DNA of 64,000 nt, taken from positions 28,785 to 92,784 of the forward strand of contig CAYWOS010000008.1 of NCBI GenBank assembly GCA_964459985.1. The letters are read 5' to 3'. The stretch comes from CAYWOS01 sp964459985 (GTDB lineage: Bacteria; Bacillota; Clostridia; Christensenellales; Aristaeellaceae). Under the pieces are notes generated by a model. It had not been told where the DNA came from, made no database searches, and saw nothing but the letters and a program-made list of their open reading frames with translations. The position numbers were made by a program, and so were the translations under genes. The number at the start of each line of letters is the position of its first letter. The stretch's first letter is position 1. This document shows, piece after piece, positions 9,174 through 17,282 of this stretch.

Positions 9174-10120
9174 GTGAAAGCCTCCTTCAGCCATTCGCGA
9201 AGTTCCTCCGATTCGACGCGTTCGTACGCGCGCTTGAGCGGCGCGCCGCGCAGCGCGTCGGACAGACGCCGCGCCAGCGTTTCGTCCATCGCGTCGGTGT
9301 ACGCGCGCGCCGAGGCGATCGCGCCGTTCTCAAGCGAGATTTCCAGCCGCACCGCGCCCCACGGGAACCGCTTTTCCATCGCCGCGTCATAGGGCGCTTC
9401 GTCGCCGTACAGCCATTCGTCGGACGAGTATTTCCGCGTCAGCGCGGCGACCGCCGCTTCGTCGGGCGTCGGCAGGGGCGCGAGCGGCGCGGCGTACTCC
9501 GCGCAAAAGGCGGTTTTGAGCGCTTCCCTGACGCGCGCGACGGTGATATCGCCGCGCGCCTCGCGCAGATTGACCACCCGCGAACGCACGGACGCCACGC
9601 CCTTTCCCTTGAGCTTTTCGTCGCTGACAAGCAGGTATTTCTGCATTTTTTCGATATCGACGCCGATCATCAGCGTGCCGTGGTGGTAGTGCCTGTCGCC
9701 GCGCCGATAGTACGCGTTGCCCGAAAACTTTCTGCCGTCAACGGTCAAATCATTGCGCCCGGACAACTCGGCGTCGATACCGAGCGCGCGCGCGGCGGCA
9801 AGCAGCACGCCGCACTGCCGCGCGACGTCGTAATCGCCGCTGCGGAGGAAAAAGGTAAAGTTGAGATTGCCCGGATCATGGTACACCGCGCCGCCGCCCG
9901 ACAGCCTGCGCGCGAGACGCCCGCCGTCGGCGGAAAGCGCCGCAACGTCGCATTCGCGCCGCGCCGATTGATTGCGCCCGATCACGATCGTTTTTTCGTT
10001 CTGCCAGAGGTACAGCATCGCCGCGCGCTCGGGTAGCGCCGTCAGAAAATACTCCTCGATCGCCAAATTGCGATAAGGATCGAATCCGTCGGATTCGTAA
10101 ATGAAAAGCTGATCGATCAT
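9170..10120 (-). CDS. lplA: Lipoate-protein ligase A
   Basis: A 316-aa ligase that activates free lipoate with ATP and attaches it to the acceptor Lys of lipoyl domains, here most likely GcvH. Visible motifs are RRLSGGGAVYHDPGNLNFTF (lipoyl-AMP pocket), GRNDLTVDGRKFSGNAYY (with the catalytic Lys) and HHGTLMIGVD. A C-terminal accessory domain follows (from about residue 235). The gene ends in a 4-bp ATGA overlap with lpd. It starts 30 bp after the terminator behind gcvPB, with AAAGGAAA as ribosome binding site, so it may be reached by read-through or its own promoter. Confidence 0.92.
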   Translation of the reverse strand: MIDQLFIYESDGFDPYRNLAIEEYFLTALPERAAMLYLWQNEKTIVIGRNQSARRECDVAALSADGGRLARRLSGGGAVYHDPGNLNFTFFLRSGDYDVARQCGVLLAAARALGIDAELSGRNDLTVDGRKFSGNAYYRRGDRHYHHGTLMIGVDIEKMQKYLLVSDEKLKGKGVASVRSRVVNLREARGDITVARVREALKTAFCAEYAAPLAPLPTPDEAAVAALTRKYSSDEWLYGDEAPYDAAMEKRFPWGAVRLEISLENGAIASARAYTDAMDETLARRLSDALRGAPLKRAYERVESEELREWLKEAFT

Positions 10121-10149
10121 CCGTTTCCTTTATTTGATCTTCGAAAGAG

Positions 10150-10192
10150 AAAACGGGAGGAACCGATGATGCCGTTTGAGCCGGTTCCTCCC
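10150..10192 (-). terminator. Intrinsic terminator after gcvPB
   Basis: On the minus strand, an 11-bp GC-rich stem (10192-10182 pairing with 10165-10155, GGGAGGAACCG/CGGTTCCTCCC) is followed by a T-rich run (TTTTCTCTTT). It lies 7 bp past the gcvPB stop and before lplA, so the gcv and lplA-lpd-topB parts are probably expressed at different levels. Confidence 0.8.
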
Positions 10193-10198
10193 GCGCCG

Positions 10199-11611
10199 TC
10201 ACTCGTTCTTCCCGTCCCCGAACGCGTACCGCACAACCGGCCTGCGCGCGGCGAGCACCTCGTCGGGGCGGCTGATAACGGTGGTCACGGGGCAGGCGGT
10301 CACGGTGTCGGGCGCGGCGACCGCCGCGTCATAGATGGCGAGCACCTCGTCCGCCGCCCGGTCGAGCGTTTCGCGGCTCTCGGTCTCGGTCGGCTCGAAC
10401 ATGAGCGCCTCGTGCACGATGAGCGGGAAATACATCGTGGGCGGGTGCATGCCGCGATCGAGCATCGCCTTGGCAACGTCCATCGCCGAAACGCCGGTCT
10501 TTTCCTTGAGCGATTCAAGCGACAGCACGAACTCGTGCATACAGGTGTGATCCTTGGCGACGTCGTAGGACGCTTTCAGCCGGTGCATGAGGTAATTGGC
10601 GTTGAGCACGGCGGTCTCGCTCGCCTCGCGCAGTCCGTCCGCGCCCAAGGAGAGAATGTAGGCGTACGCCTTGACCGCGACGCCGAAATTGCCGTAGAAC
10701 GCGCGCACCTGACCGATGCTGTCGGCATTTTCCCGATCGCCCAGCGCGCTGCGGGGCAGGAATTTGACGAGCGCCCGCTTGCAGCCGACGGGGCCGCTGC
10801 CCGGGCCGCCGCCGCCGTGCGGTGTGGAGAAGGTCTTGTGCAGGTTGAGGTGTACGACGTCAAAGCCCATATCGCCGGGGCGCGCCACGCCCATCACGGC
10901 GTTCAGGTTCGCGCCGTCGTAGTAGCACAGCCCGCCCGCCTCGTGCACGAGGCGCGTGATCTCGAGGATGTTTTTGTCAAACAAGCCCAGCGTATTGGGG
11001 TTGGTGAGCATCAGCCCCGCGACGCGATCGTCCAGCGCGTTTTTAAGCGCGTCCAGATCGACGCAGCCGTCCTCCGCCGAGGGAATGCTGACCACCTGAC
11101 AGCCGACCATCGCGGCGCTGGCGGGGTTTGTGCCGTGCGCCGAATCGGGCACGATGATTTTGTCGCGCTTGACGTCGCCGCGCGAGAGATGGTACGCCTT
11201 GATCAGCATCAGCCCCGTCATTTCGCCGTGCGCGCCGGCGGCGGGCATGAGCGTCATGCCGTCCATGCCGGTGATTTCGCACAGCGCGTCCTTGAGGCGG
11301 CGCGTGAGTTCCGCGCAGCCGTCGGCGCGGTCCTGCAGGGGATGGATATCGGCGAACTGCCGCGCGGCGATCTCGTTGACGGCGGGATTGTACTTCATGG
11401 TGCACGAGCCGAGGGGATAGAAGCCCGAGTTCACGCCGTGCGCGCGCTTGGCGAGCGCGGTGTAATGGCGGCTCATGTCATTCTCGGCCATCTCGGGCAG
11501 TCGCGGCGCGGTCGCGCGGCGCGGCGCGGCGACGGCATAAGCGGGCACGTCGCAGGGCGGGATCAGCGTCTGTCCGCGCCCGGGAACCGATTGTTCAAAA
11601 ATGAGCTTCAT
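10199..11611 (-). CDS. gcvPB: Glycine dehydrogenase (decarboxylating) subunit 2
   Basis: The 470-aa C-terminal half of the P protein in its two-subunit form. P protein decarboxylates glycine with pyridoxal phosphate and moves the aminomethyl group to lipoyl-GcvH. The PLP-binding Lys is in NLHKTFSTPHGGGGPGSGP; YPLGSCTMKYNP near the N terminus is another hallmark. The ATG at 11611 overlaps the gcvPA stop by 4 bp and has AAGGAGG upstream, so I take it as the start. Order gcvT-gcvH-gcvPA-gcvPB is the usual one in Bacillota. Confidence 0.95.
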   Translation of the reverse strand: MKLIFEQSVPGRGQTLIPPCDVPAYAVAAPRRATAPRLPEMAENDMSRHYTALAKRAHGVNSGFYPLGSCTMKYNPAVNEIAARQFADIHPLQDRADGCAELTRRLKDALCEITGMDGMTLMPAAGAHGEMTGLMLIKAYHLSRGDVKRDKIIVPDSAHGTNPASAAMVGCQVVSIPSAEDGCVDLDALKNALDDRVAGLMLTNPNTLGLFDKNILEITRLVHEAGGLCYYDGANLNAVMGVARPGDMGFDVVHLNLHKTFSTPHGGGGPGSGPVGCKRALVKFLPRSALGDRENADSIGQVRAFYGNFGVAVKAYAYILSLGADGLREASETAVLNANYLMHRLKASYDVAKDHTCMHEFVLSLESLKEKTGVSAMDVAKAMLDRGMHPPTMYFPLIVHEALMFEPTETESRETLDRAADEVLAIYDAAVAAPDTVTACPVTTVISRPDEVLAARRPVVRYAFGDGKNE

Positions 11612-12921
11612 GCGCGCACCTCCTTGAGCACGGCGATCGCCTGATCGATCTCCGCTTTGGATACGACTTCGGTGACGCACCAGAGAATGCCGCCGTCGAC
11701 GGGCAAGCCGCCCAATATGTCGGCGTCGGCCAGCGCGGCGAGCGCGTGGGCGGGATCGACGGGCGAGACGGTCACGAATTCATGGAAGAATTCGCCCGCG
11801 TGCGCGCGGTTGAAGCCGATTTTGTCAAGCTGATCGGCGAAATAATGCGCCTTCGCCGCGCATTGGTTCGCCGCGTCTTCCAGCCCTTTCGCGCCCATCG
11901 CCGTCAGGTACGCGCCCGCCGTCAGCGCGCAGAGCGCCTCGTTGGAGCAGATGTTGCTGGACGCCTTCTCGCGGCGGATGTGCTGCTCGCGCGCCTGCAA
12001 AGTGAGCACGAAGGCGCGTCTGCCGTCATGATCGACCGTTTCACCCACGATGCGTCCGGGCAGACGGCGCATGAGCGGCGCTTTGCACGCCATGAAGCCG
12101 AGGTACGGCCCGCCGTAGGAAAGCGGCAGCCCGAGCGGCTGGCCTTCGCCCACGGTGATGTCCGCGCCGCATTCGGCGGGCGTTTTGAGCAGCGCCGCCG
12201 CGATGGGATTGACGCTCATGACGCACTTGACGTTTTTCGCGCGCGCCGCCGCGAACAGGCTTTTGGCGTCCTCGATTTGACCGAAAAAGTTCGGCTGCTG
12301 CACGATCAGGCAGGCGACGTCGTCGGTCAGAAGGGCGTTCAGCGCCTCCCCGTCGGTCACGCCGCCGCGCACGGGCACGACGGCGATCTCATGTCCCGAG
12401 AATTTCGCGTAGGTTTCCACCGTGCGGATCACGTCGGGGTGCATAGCGCCCGAAACCAGCGTTTTCACGCGCCCGCGCTCGCGGCACATCGCCGCCGCCT
12501 CCGCCGCCGCCGAAGCGCCGTCGTAGACCGAGGCGTTGCTCGCGTCCATGCCCGTCAGCTCGCAGATCATCGTCTGATACTCGAAGATCGACTGAAGAAT
12601 GCCCTGACTGATCTCCGCCTGATACGGGGTGTAGGCGGTGACGAATTCCTCTTTGGCCGTCACGCTTTTGACGATGGCGGGGATATAGTGGCGGTACGCG
12701 CCCGCGCCGCGCAGGATGGTTTTGTAGCGGTGGTTCTTCTCCGCCAGCGCCTCGATTTCGCGCAGGACCTCCATTTCGGACAAGCCCTCGGGCAGGCCGA
12801 GCCTGGCCTTGAGATACACGCTCTCGGGCACGTCGGCGTACATTTCGCGCACCGATTGAAGCCCGATCGCGGCGAGCATATCCCGCCGTTCCTCGGCGGT
12901 TGAAGGAAGATAGCTTCCCAT
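11608..12921 (-). CDS. gcvPA: Glycine dehydrogenase (decarboxylating) subunit 1
   Basis: The 437-aa N-terminal half of the P protein, which pairs with GcvPB. Recognisable parts are YLPSTAEERRDML at the N terminus, TAYTPYQAEISQGILQ, FEYQTMICELTGMDASNASVYDG and QPLGLPLSYGGPYLGFMA, all typical of GcvPA. It starts at ATG 12921 with AAGGAGGG upstream, one base after the gcvH stop, and shares 4 bp with gcvPB. Confidence 0.95.
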   Translation of the reverse strand: MGSYLPSTAEERRDMLAAIGLQSVREMYADVPESVYLKARLGLPEGLSEMEVLREIEALAEKNHRYKTILRGAGAYRHYIPAIVKSVTAKEEFVTAYTPYQAEISQGILQSIFEYQTMICELTGMDASNASVYDGASAAAEAAAMCRERGRVKTLVSGAMHPDVIRTVETYAKFSGHEIAVVPVRGGVTDGEALNALLTDDVACLIVQQPNFFGQIEDAKSLFAAARAKNVKCVMSVNPIAAALLKTPAECGADITVGEGQPLGLPLSYGGPYLGFMACKAPLMRRLPGRIVGETVDHDGRRAFVLTLQAREQHIRREKASSNICSNEALCALTAGAYLTAMGAKGLEDAANQCAAKAHYFADQLDKIGFNRAHAGEFFHEFVTVSPVDPAHALAALADADILGGLPVDGGILWCVTEVVSKAEIDQAIAVLKEVRA

Positions 12922-12922
12922 G

Positions 12923-13300
12923 TCAGCCCTCCTTGGCGATCAGCTCGGCGTACGCCGCGGCGTCCATCAGTTCGCTCTCGCCCGCGACGCCGTTCACGCG
13001 CGCGATCCACGCCTCGTAGGGCGCCTTATTGATCTGCTCGGGATGATCGATCAGTTCCTCGTTGACCGCGGCGACGGTTCCCGTGACTGGGCTGAACACG
13101 TCGCTGACCGCCTTGACCGATTCGACGTCGGCGATCGGCTCGCCCGCCGTCACGCCGTCGCCGACGAGCGGCAGATTGATGAATACCAGATCGCCCAGTT
13201 CCTTCTGCGCGTAGTCGGTCAGGCCCATGACGATCTCGTCGCCCACGCGGCGCACCCACTCGTGGGATTTGGTGTAGAAAAGGTTTTCGGGGATGTTCAT
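12923..13300 (-). CDS. gcvH: Glycine cleavage system H protein
   Basis: A 125-aa lipoyl carrier that shuttles the aminomethyl intermediate between P, T and L proteins. The lipoylated Lys is Lys63 in ESVKAVSDVFSP; the opening YTKSHEWVRR and the QKELGDLVFINLP strand are family marks. GGGAGG precedes the ATG. It lies between gcvT and gcvPA in the operon; the adjacent lplA is the likely enzyme that loads it. Confidence 0.95.
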   Translation of the reverse strand: MNIPENLFYTKSHEWVRRVGDEIVMGLTDYAQKELGDLVFINLPLVGDGVTAGEPIADVESVKAVSDVFSPVTGTVAAVNEELIDHPEQINKAPYEAWIARVNGVAGESELMDAAAYAELIAKEG

Positions 13301-13334
13301 GATGTTTTCCTCCCTATCGTAATGATTGGTTGCT

Positions 13335-14432
13335 TTACGCTTTCTTCGCCCGTTTGTAGAACGGCAGGGGCACGACTTCCATTTCGATTTGTCTGCCGCG
13401 CACGTCGGCGAACGCCTTCGTGCCGACGGCGGCGTATGCCGGATCGATCAGCGCCATGGCGACGGGACAGCCGAGGAACGGCGCGTGCGTGCCCGAGGTG
13501 GTATGACCGATGACCGCGCCCTCCGCATTGTATACGTCGCAGTGCTCGCGCACGATGCCGCGCCCCGTCACGCGATAGCCCACGCGCGCGCGCTTGGGCT
13601 CGCCCGCCGCGAGCATGGCGTCGCGGCCGATGAATTCGTTTTTGTCGAGCTTGACGAAATACCCGAGCCCCGTCTCGATCGGCGAAATGGTATCGTCCAT
13701 CTCGTGCCCGTAGAGCGGCATCGCCGCCTCCATGCGCAGCGTGTCGCGCGCGCCCAGCCCGCAGGGGATCAAGCCTTCCTCCGCGCCCGCCTCGAGCAAA
13801 GCGTCCCACAGTTTGCCCGCGTCGGCGTTGGCGCAGTAGATTTCATAACCGAGCTCGCCCGTGTAGCCGGTGCGCGCGATCATGCATTCAACGCCCGCCA
13901 CCGCGCCGCGCTTGGTGAAATAGTAGTATTTCTTGGGGATATCCTCGTCCTTGCAGAGCTTCGCCAGAATTTGAGGCGCGAAAGGTCCCTGCAGCGCGAC
14001 CTGCGCGATGCCGTCGCTCAAATCGGTCATCACGGTATCGGGCAGCAGATGATCCCTGATCCACGCGACGTCCTTGTGCCGGTTGGCGGCGTTGACGATC
14101 AGGAAATAACGCATGTCGTCGAGCTTCGCCGCCATAAGATCGTCGACGACGCCGCCCCGCTCGTTGCACATCGGGCTGTACCGAACCTGCCCGTCCGCCA
14201 TGCCCGACATGTCGTTGCACAGCAGATGGTTGAGCGTGTCAAGCGCGCCCTTGCCTTCGAGCAGCACCTCGCCCATGTGCGATACGTCGAACAGTCCGCA
14301 TGCCCGGCGCACCGCCATGTGCTCGGCAATGACGCCGCTTTCGTACTGAACCGGCAGGTAGTACCCGGCGAAGGGCACGATCTTGCCGCCGAGCGCCGCG
14401 TGGCGGTCATACAGGGGGGTTTTGAGGCACAT
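13335..14432 (-). CDS. gcvT: Glycine cleavage system T protein (aminomethyltransferase)
   Basis: A 365-aa tetrahydrofolate-dependent enzyme that releases ammonia from the aminomethyl-lipoyl H protein and forms 5,10-methylene-THF. Typical segments are KTPLYDRHAALGGKIVPFAG, GLFDVSHMGEV, VRYSPMCNERGGVVDDL (folate-binding region), ARTGYTGELGYEIYC and GLGARDTLRMEAAMPLYGHE. The start is the ATG at 14432, with GGAAGGAG 8 nt upstream; the ATG at 14450 would overlap that site. It is the first gene behind the glycine riboswitch. Confidence 0.95.
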   Translation of the reverse strand: MCLKTPLYDRHAALGGKIVPFAGYYLPVQYESGVIAEHMAVRRACGLFDVSHMGEVLLEGKGALDTLNHLLCNDMSGMADGQVRYSPMCNERGGVVDDLMAAKLDDMRYFLIVNAANRHKDVAWIRDHLLPDTVMTDLSDGIAQVALQGPFAPQILAKLCKDEDIPKKYYYFTKRGAVAGVECMIARTGYTGELGYEIYCANADAGKLWDALLEAGAEEGLIPCGLGARDTLRMEAAMPLYGHEMDDTISPIETGLGYFVKLDKNEFIGRDAMLAAGEPKRARVGYRVTGRGIVREHCDVYNAEGAVIGHTTSGTHAPFLGCPVAMALIDPAYAAVGTKAFADVRGRQIEMEVVPLPFYKRAKKA

Positions 14433-14455
14433 GATTTTCACTCCTTCCATTGATC

Positions 14456-14494
14456 AAAACAGAGACGCAAACAAAGAAATGTTCAGCGTCTCTG
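14456..14494 (-). terminator. Riboswitch-controlled terminator before gcvT
   Basis: On the minus strand CAGAGACGC (14494-14486) pairs perfectly with GCGTCTCTG (14468-14460), followed by four T. The 5' arm's first five bases (CAGAG) are also the 3' strand of the second aptamer's P1 helix, so glycine binding should prevent this hairpin. The T-run is short, so termination may be partial. Confidence 0.65.
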
Positions 14495-14645
14495 TATGCT
14501 TACCTGAAAGATGCCCCCGAAACGGGGTTGCTTCTTCGGTGCGCGTGACCGCGCTTTCCAGAGGTTCGTCGTGGCCGAGTCTTTTTGCCTGAGAGTTTTC
14601 CGCTCATTCCCCTTCGGCGGCGCTCGCGCGCTCTCTCCCCGGCCA
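14490..14645 (-). promoter_or_regulatory. Tandem glycine riboswitch
   Basis: Two glycine aptamers precede gcvT on the minus strand. Aptamer 1 (14645-14572) is closed by TGGCCG/CGGCCA and carries GGGGAGAGAG, CGCCGAAGGGG and AACTCTCAGGCAAAAAGAC. Aptamer 2 (14564-14490) carries CTCTGGAAAGCG, CCGAAGAAGCAA and CTTTCAGGTAA and is closed by CTCTG/CAGAG. A short linker (about 7 nt) joins them. Known riboswitches of this class bind glycine in both units and switch on gcv expression; the overlap with the terminator at 14456-14494 supports an ON switch by antitermination. Confidence 0.93.
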
Positions 14646-14662
14646 GTCAACCGATATGCAGT

Positions 14663-15475
14663 TTACAGCCCGAGCTTCCTGACCGTGCCGATGCTCATTT
14701 CGGCGGCCTCCATCGGCGTGCGGCCGTACCAGTCGTCCTGCTCGATGATGAACCACTCGGCGCCCGCCTCGATGCCGGCGTCAACGACGGCCTTTACATC
14801 CTGACAGCCGTAGCCGAAGGGACGGAACTCGAACGCCACGGCGTCGGCCTGCTTCGCCTGTCCGATCAGCGCGTAGGGCGTGCCCTCGCCCCTGACGCCC
14901 ACGTAATCCTTGAGGTGGACGAGCGGCGCGCGGCCTGCGTACTTGCGCAGATACGCGGCGGGATCGACGCCCGCGTATTTGACCCAGCAGGTATCGATTT
15001 CGGTTTTCAGGCGGCAGGGCGGGACGGCGGCGTACAGGAAATCCAGCCCGTACATGCCCGAAACTTCCCGGAACTCGAAATCATGGTTATGGTAGAGCAG
15101 TTGCAGCCCCGCCTCCCTGCACAGCCCGCCGAACTTGTAGATCAGCCGCATCACATCGGCGAAGCCCGGCGTGCCGGGGCGGCGGAAATCCTCCAGATAC
15201 GGCACGGCGATATACTTGCAGCCGAGCGCCAGATGATCGGACAGCACGCCGAACATATCCTGCTCGATCAGCGACACGGCGCAGTGGTTCGAGATGGGAA
15301 TCAGGCCGTTGTCATCCATCATTTTCTTGAGATCAACGGCGCTGTGGCCGAAAAAGCCGGCGAACTCCACGCCGTCGTAGCCGAGCTTTTTGAGCTGTTT
15401 GAGCACGCCGGGCATATCCTTGACGGCGTCGGCGCGGGCGGAGTAAATCTGGTAACCGATCGGAATCCTACTCAA
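14663..15475 (-). CDS. Sugar phosphate isomerase/epimerase-like TIM-barrel protein
   Basis: A 270-aa protein of the xylose-isomerase-like TIM-barrel family (AP endonuclease 2 fold). Conserved pieces are IGYQIYSAR at the N terminus, LKKLGYDGVEFAGFFG, LLYHNHDFEF (metal-ligand His and Glu region), KTEIDTCWVKYAGVD, PLVHLKDY and WFIIEQDDW. Such enzymes isomerise or epimerise sugars and inositols with a divalent metal; the substrate here is unknown. The start is probably TTG at 15475, since GGAGGG lies 7 nt upstream and no ATG fits. The stop lies 18 bp before the glycine riboswitch begins, so read-through into the gcv operon is possible. Confidence 0.82.
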   Translation of the reverse strand: MSRIPIGYQIYSARADAVKDMPGVLKQLKKLGYDGVEFAGFFGHSAVDLKKMMDDNGLIPISNHCAVSLIEQDMFGVLSDHLALGCKYIAVPYLEDFRRPGTPGFADVMRLIYKFGGLCREAGLQLLYHNHDFEFREVSGMYGLDFLYAAVPPCRLKTEIDTCWVKYAGVDPAAYLRKYAGRAPLVHLKDYVGVRGEGTPYALIGQAKQADAVAFEFRPFGYGCQDVKAVVDAGIEAGAEWFIIEQDDWYGRTPMEAAEMSIGTVRKLGL

Positions 15476-15567
15476 TATGAAACCCTCCTGTCGGGCGCGC
15501 CCCGACGGCCGCGCCCCTTGATATCATCAGGCGATCCGCTTTCCGGACGCCGACAGCGCCGCGGCGC

Positions 15568-17082
15568 TCACTGACAGATGCGGCAGCGCTTTTTCCCGAA
15601 GAATTTGAGGAACGCGTTCCATCTGTGCGGTTCGGCGTACCCGTGGCATCTCCCGCACTCGTGGCTCTCGGAGGAGATTTTGACCCAGTCGCCGTGCTGC
15701 GCGCATTTCTTTTCATCGAGGAAATGGAACTCCTTCTCCGGCGTTTCTTCCGGCTGCGCCTCATCCTCCTGATTGTTCTCATCCTCCGCCGGAAGCGTTT
15801 CCTCGATCACAGGCGCCTGTATGAACGGCTCGATGATCCAGTCGTCGATCTGTCCGACCGATCCCGACGTTTCGGACGGGAACGCCTCGATCAGCACGTC
15901 GGCGGCCGACGGCATGGTTTCCTCCTGCTGTTCGTCGTCGCTGACGATATCCTTATACGCGAACGATATCTCGATCTTGGGCTTTTCCTCTTCGTCGCGG
16001 GTGATCTCTTTCGTCGTCATGATGATCGTGATCGGCTTTTGTGTTTCCTCGGCCTTGGGCTGTTCCTCCACGGCATACTCCGCCAGATCGCTTTTCAGCG
16101 TGCACTGCGAGCCGTCCGCGAACGTAATGACGAGCAAGCCGCCCTCCGCCGAGGCGCTCTTGATCTCCATCGGCTGATCGTTGCGTTTGAGCGTCAGCCG
16201 GGTCGTATCATCGTCGTCCGACTGCGCGGAAAAGCCCAGCGCGTCCTCGCTTTGAGCGTGCGCGGACAGCGTGAACAGCCCGCCGTCCGTCGTGATCGAA
16301 AGCGACAGATCGGTTTCGCCGTGCGCGACCACGCAGGCCGATTCGTCATTCTCCGGCATCGGCGCTTTGATATACAGGCATCCGTCCACGGGATCGACGC
16401 GCACAAGCACCTCGGTCCCGCTTTTACCGGCGGTTTTGACCCATGCGGGCTGCAGCGTTTCCCCGCAGCCGTCGCGCAGGCAGACGCGGACGCCGTCGCG
16501 GTCGGGATCGCTCCACAAATGCCCGAGCGCGTCCGTCGCGTCCGCCGTATACGACGCCTGACAGCGTTGGCAGACGTACTCCTTGTATCCCCCCGCCGCG
16601 CAGGTCGGCGCGATCAGATTCCACCGAAACATGTGCCCCAGCGCGTCGGTATAGTCGGTTTTCTCGGTTTCGCCGCATCCCGTGCAGGTTTTCAGCGTGT
16701 ATCCCTTTTCGGTACAGGTCGGCTGTATCACGTCGGCATCGAAGGTGTGATCAGTTTTATACAGCGGCATTTTCCACTTGGCCCCGCACTGACCGCAGAT
16801 CGCCCACTGATAGCCTTCGCTGACGCAGGTGGGCGCTTCATACGGCTCGCCGTCGATCCTCGTGGCAACCGCCCGGTAATGAATGGTTCTGGTTTCCGAA
16901 AAATAATGCCCGCAGTCGTCGCAGTAATGGGTAAAGAGGCATTTGTTCATGTCCTCGTCCGTTTTAGCCTTCCACGAGGTATGCAGATGCTCGCAGTCGT
17001 CGGCATAAGCGCCGAAGGACGCAATCATCATCATGACCGCGCACAGCGCGCAGGCGACCCGCCTCGCTCCCGATTGACTCAT
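15568..17082 (-). CDS. Secreted protein with CxxC zinc-ribbon-like repeats
   Basis: A 504-aa protein of unknown function. Residues 1-27 form a signal peptide (ALCAVMMMIASFGAYA). The N-terminal half has about four repeats with the pattern PTC-x3-GY-x4-C-x2-C-G followed by D-x-LGH, for example PTCTEKGYTLKTCTGCG; such repeats occur in exported clostridial proteins and could bind zinc. A beta-rich middle follows, then an acidic, Glu/Pro-rich low-complexity stretch (EETLPAEDENNQEDEAQPEE) and a C-terminal CxxC module with HECGRCHGY and KKRCRICQ. AAGGAGG precedes the ATG at 17082. No membrane anchor or sortase motif is seen. Confidence 0.72.
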   Translation of the reverse strand: MSQSGARRVACALCAVMMMIASFGAYADDCEHLHTSWKAKTDEDMNKCLFTHYCDDCGHYFSETRTIHYRAVATRIDGEPYEAPTCVSEGYQWAICGQCGAKWKMPLYKTDHTFDADVIQPTCTEKGYTLKTCTGCGETEKTDYTDALGHMFRWNLIAPTCAAGGYKEYVCQRCQASYTADATDALGHLWSDPDRDGVRVCLRDGCGETLQPAWVKTAGKSGTEVLVRVDPVDGCLYIKAPMPENDESACVVAHGETDLSLSITTDGGLFTLSAHAQSEDALGFSAQSDDDDTTRLTLKRNDQPMEIKSASAEGGLLVITFADGSQCTLKSDLAEYAVEEQPKAEETQKPITIIMTTKEITRDEEEKPKIEISFAYKDIVSDDEQQEETMPSAADVLIEAFPSETSGSVGQIDDWIIEPFIQAPVIEETLPAEDENNQEDEAQPEETPEKEFHFLDEKKCAQHGDWVKISSESHECGRCHGYAEPHRWNAFLKFFGKKRCRICQ

Positions 17083-17130
17083 CCTGCTTCCTCCTTGCGT
17101 GCGCAATCCGATCCTTTTTTCACCATGGTT

Positions 17131-17159
17131 ATCATATCACAACGTTTTCTGATTATCAA
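17131..17159 (-). promoter_or_regulatory. Promoter of the Cys-repeat protein gene
   Basis: Minus strand TTGATA (17159-17154), 17-bp spacer, TATGAT (17136-17131), about 50 bp upstream of the ATG at 17082. Both hexamers are close to the sigma-A consensus. Confidence 0.6.
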
Positions 17160-17187
17160 GCAATCGGCGAAAAACATCCGGCGGTGA

Positions 17188-17217
17188 TTGTGCGAACGGG
17201 CCTTCCTGTGGTACAAT
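17188..17217 (+). promoter_or_regulatory. Promoter of the esterase-rimM-trmD operon
   Basis: TTGTGC (17188-17193), 18-bp spacer, TACAAT (17212-17217), about 66 bp upstream of the first esterase start and divergent from the promoter at 17131-17159. Confidence 0.5.
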
Positions 17218-17282
17218 AGCGCGGGGCGCGAAACCGCGCGCCGCGAGCCTGTCCGTTCAATCAAAGAAAAGAGGTGCGCGCC

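Noticed and set aside
10166..11644. 492-aa plus-strand open frame opposite gcvPB
   Set aside because: Antisense of a gene with clear glycine dehydrogenase motifs.
14645..14690. Promoter for the gcv operon (TTGACT near 14650, TAAACT at 14660-14665)
   Set aside because: TTGACT would need a -10 inside the aptamer and none is there; TAAACT has no -35 at any sensible spacing.
15625..17187. 520-aa plus-strand open frame opposite the Cys-repeat protein
   Set aside because: Shadow frame; the minus strand has a signal peptide, repeats, promoter and ribosome binding site.
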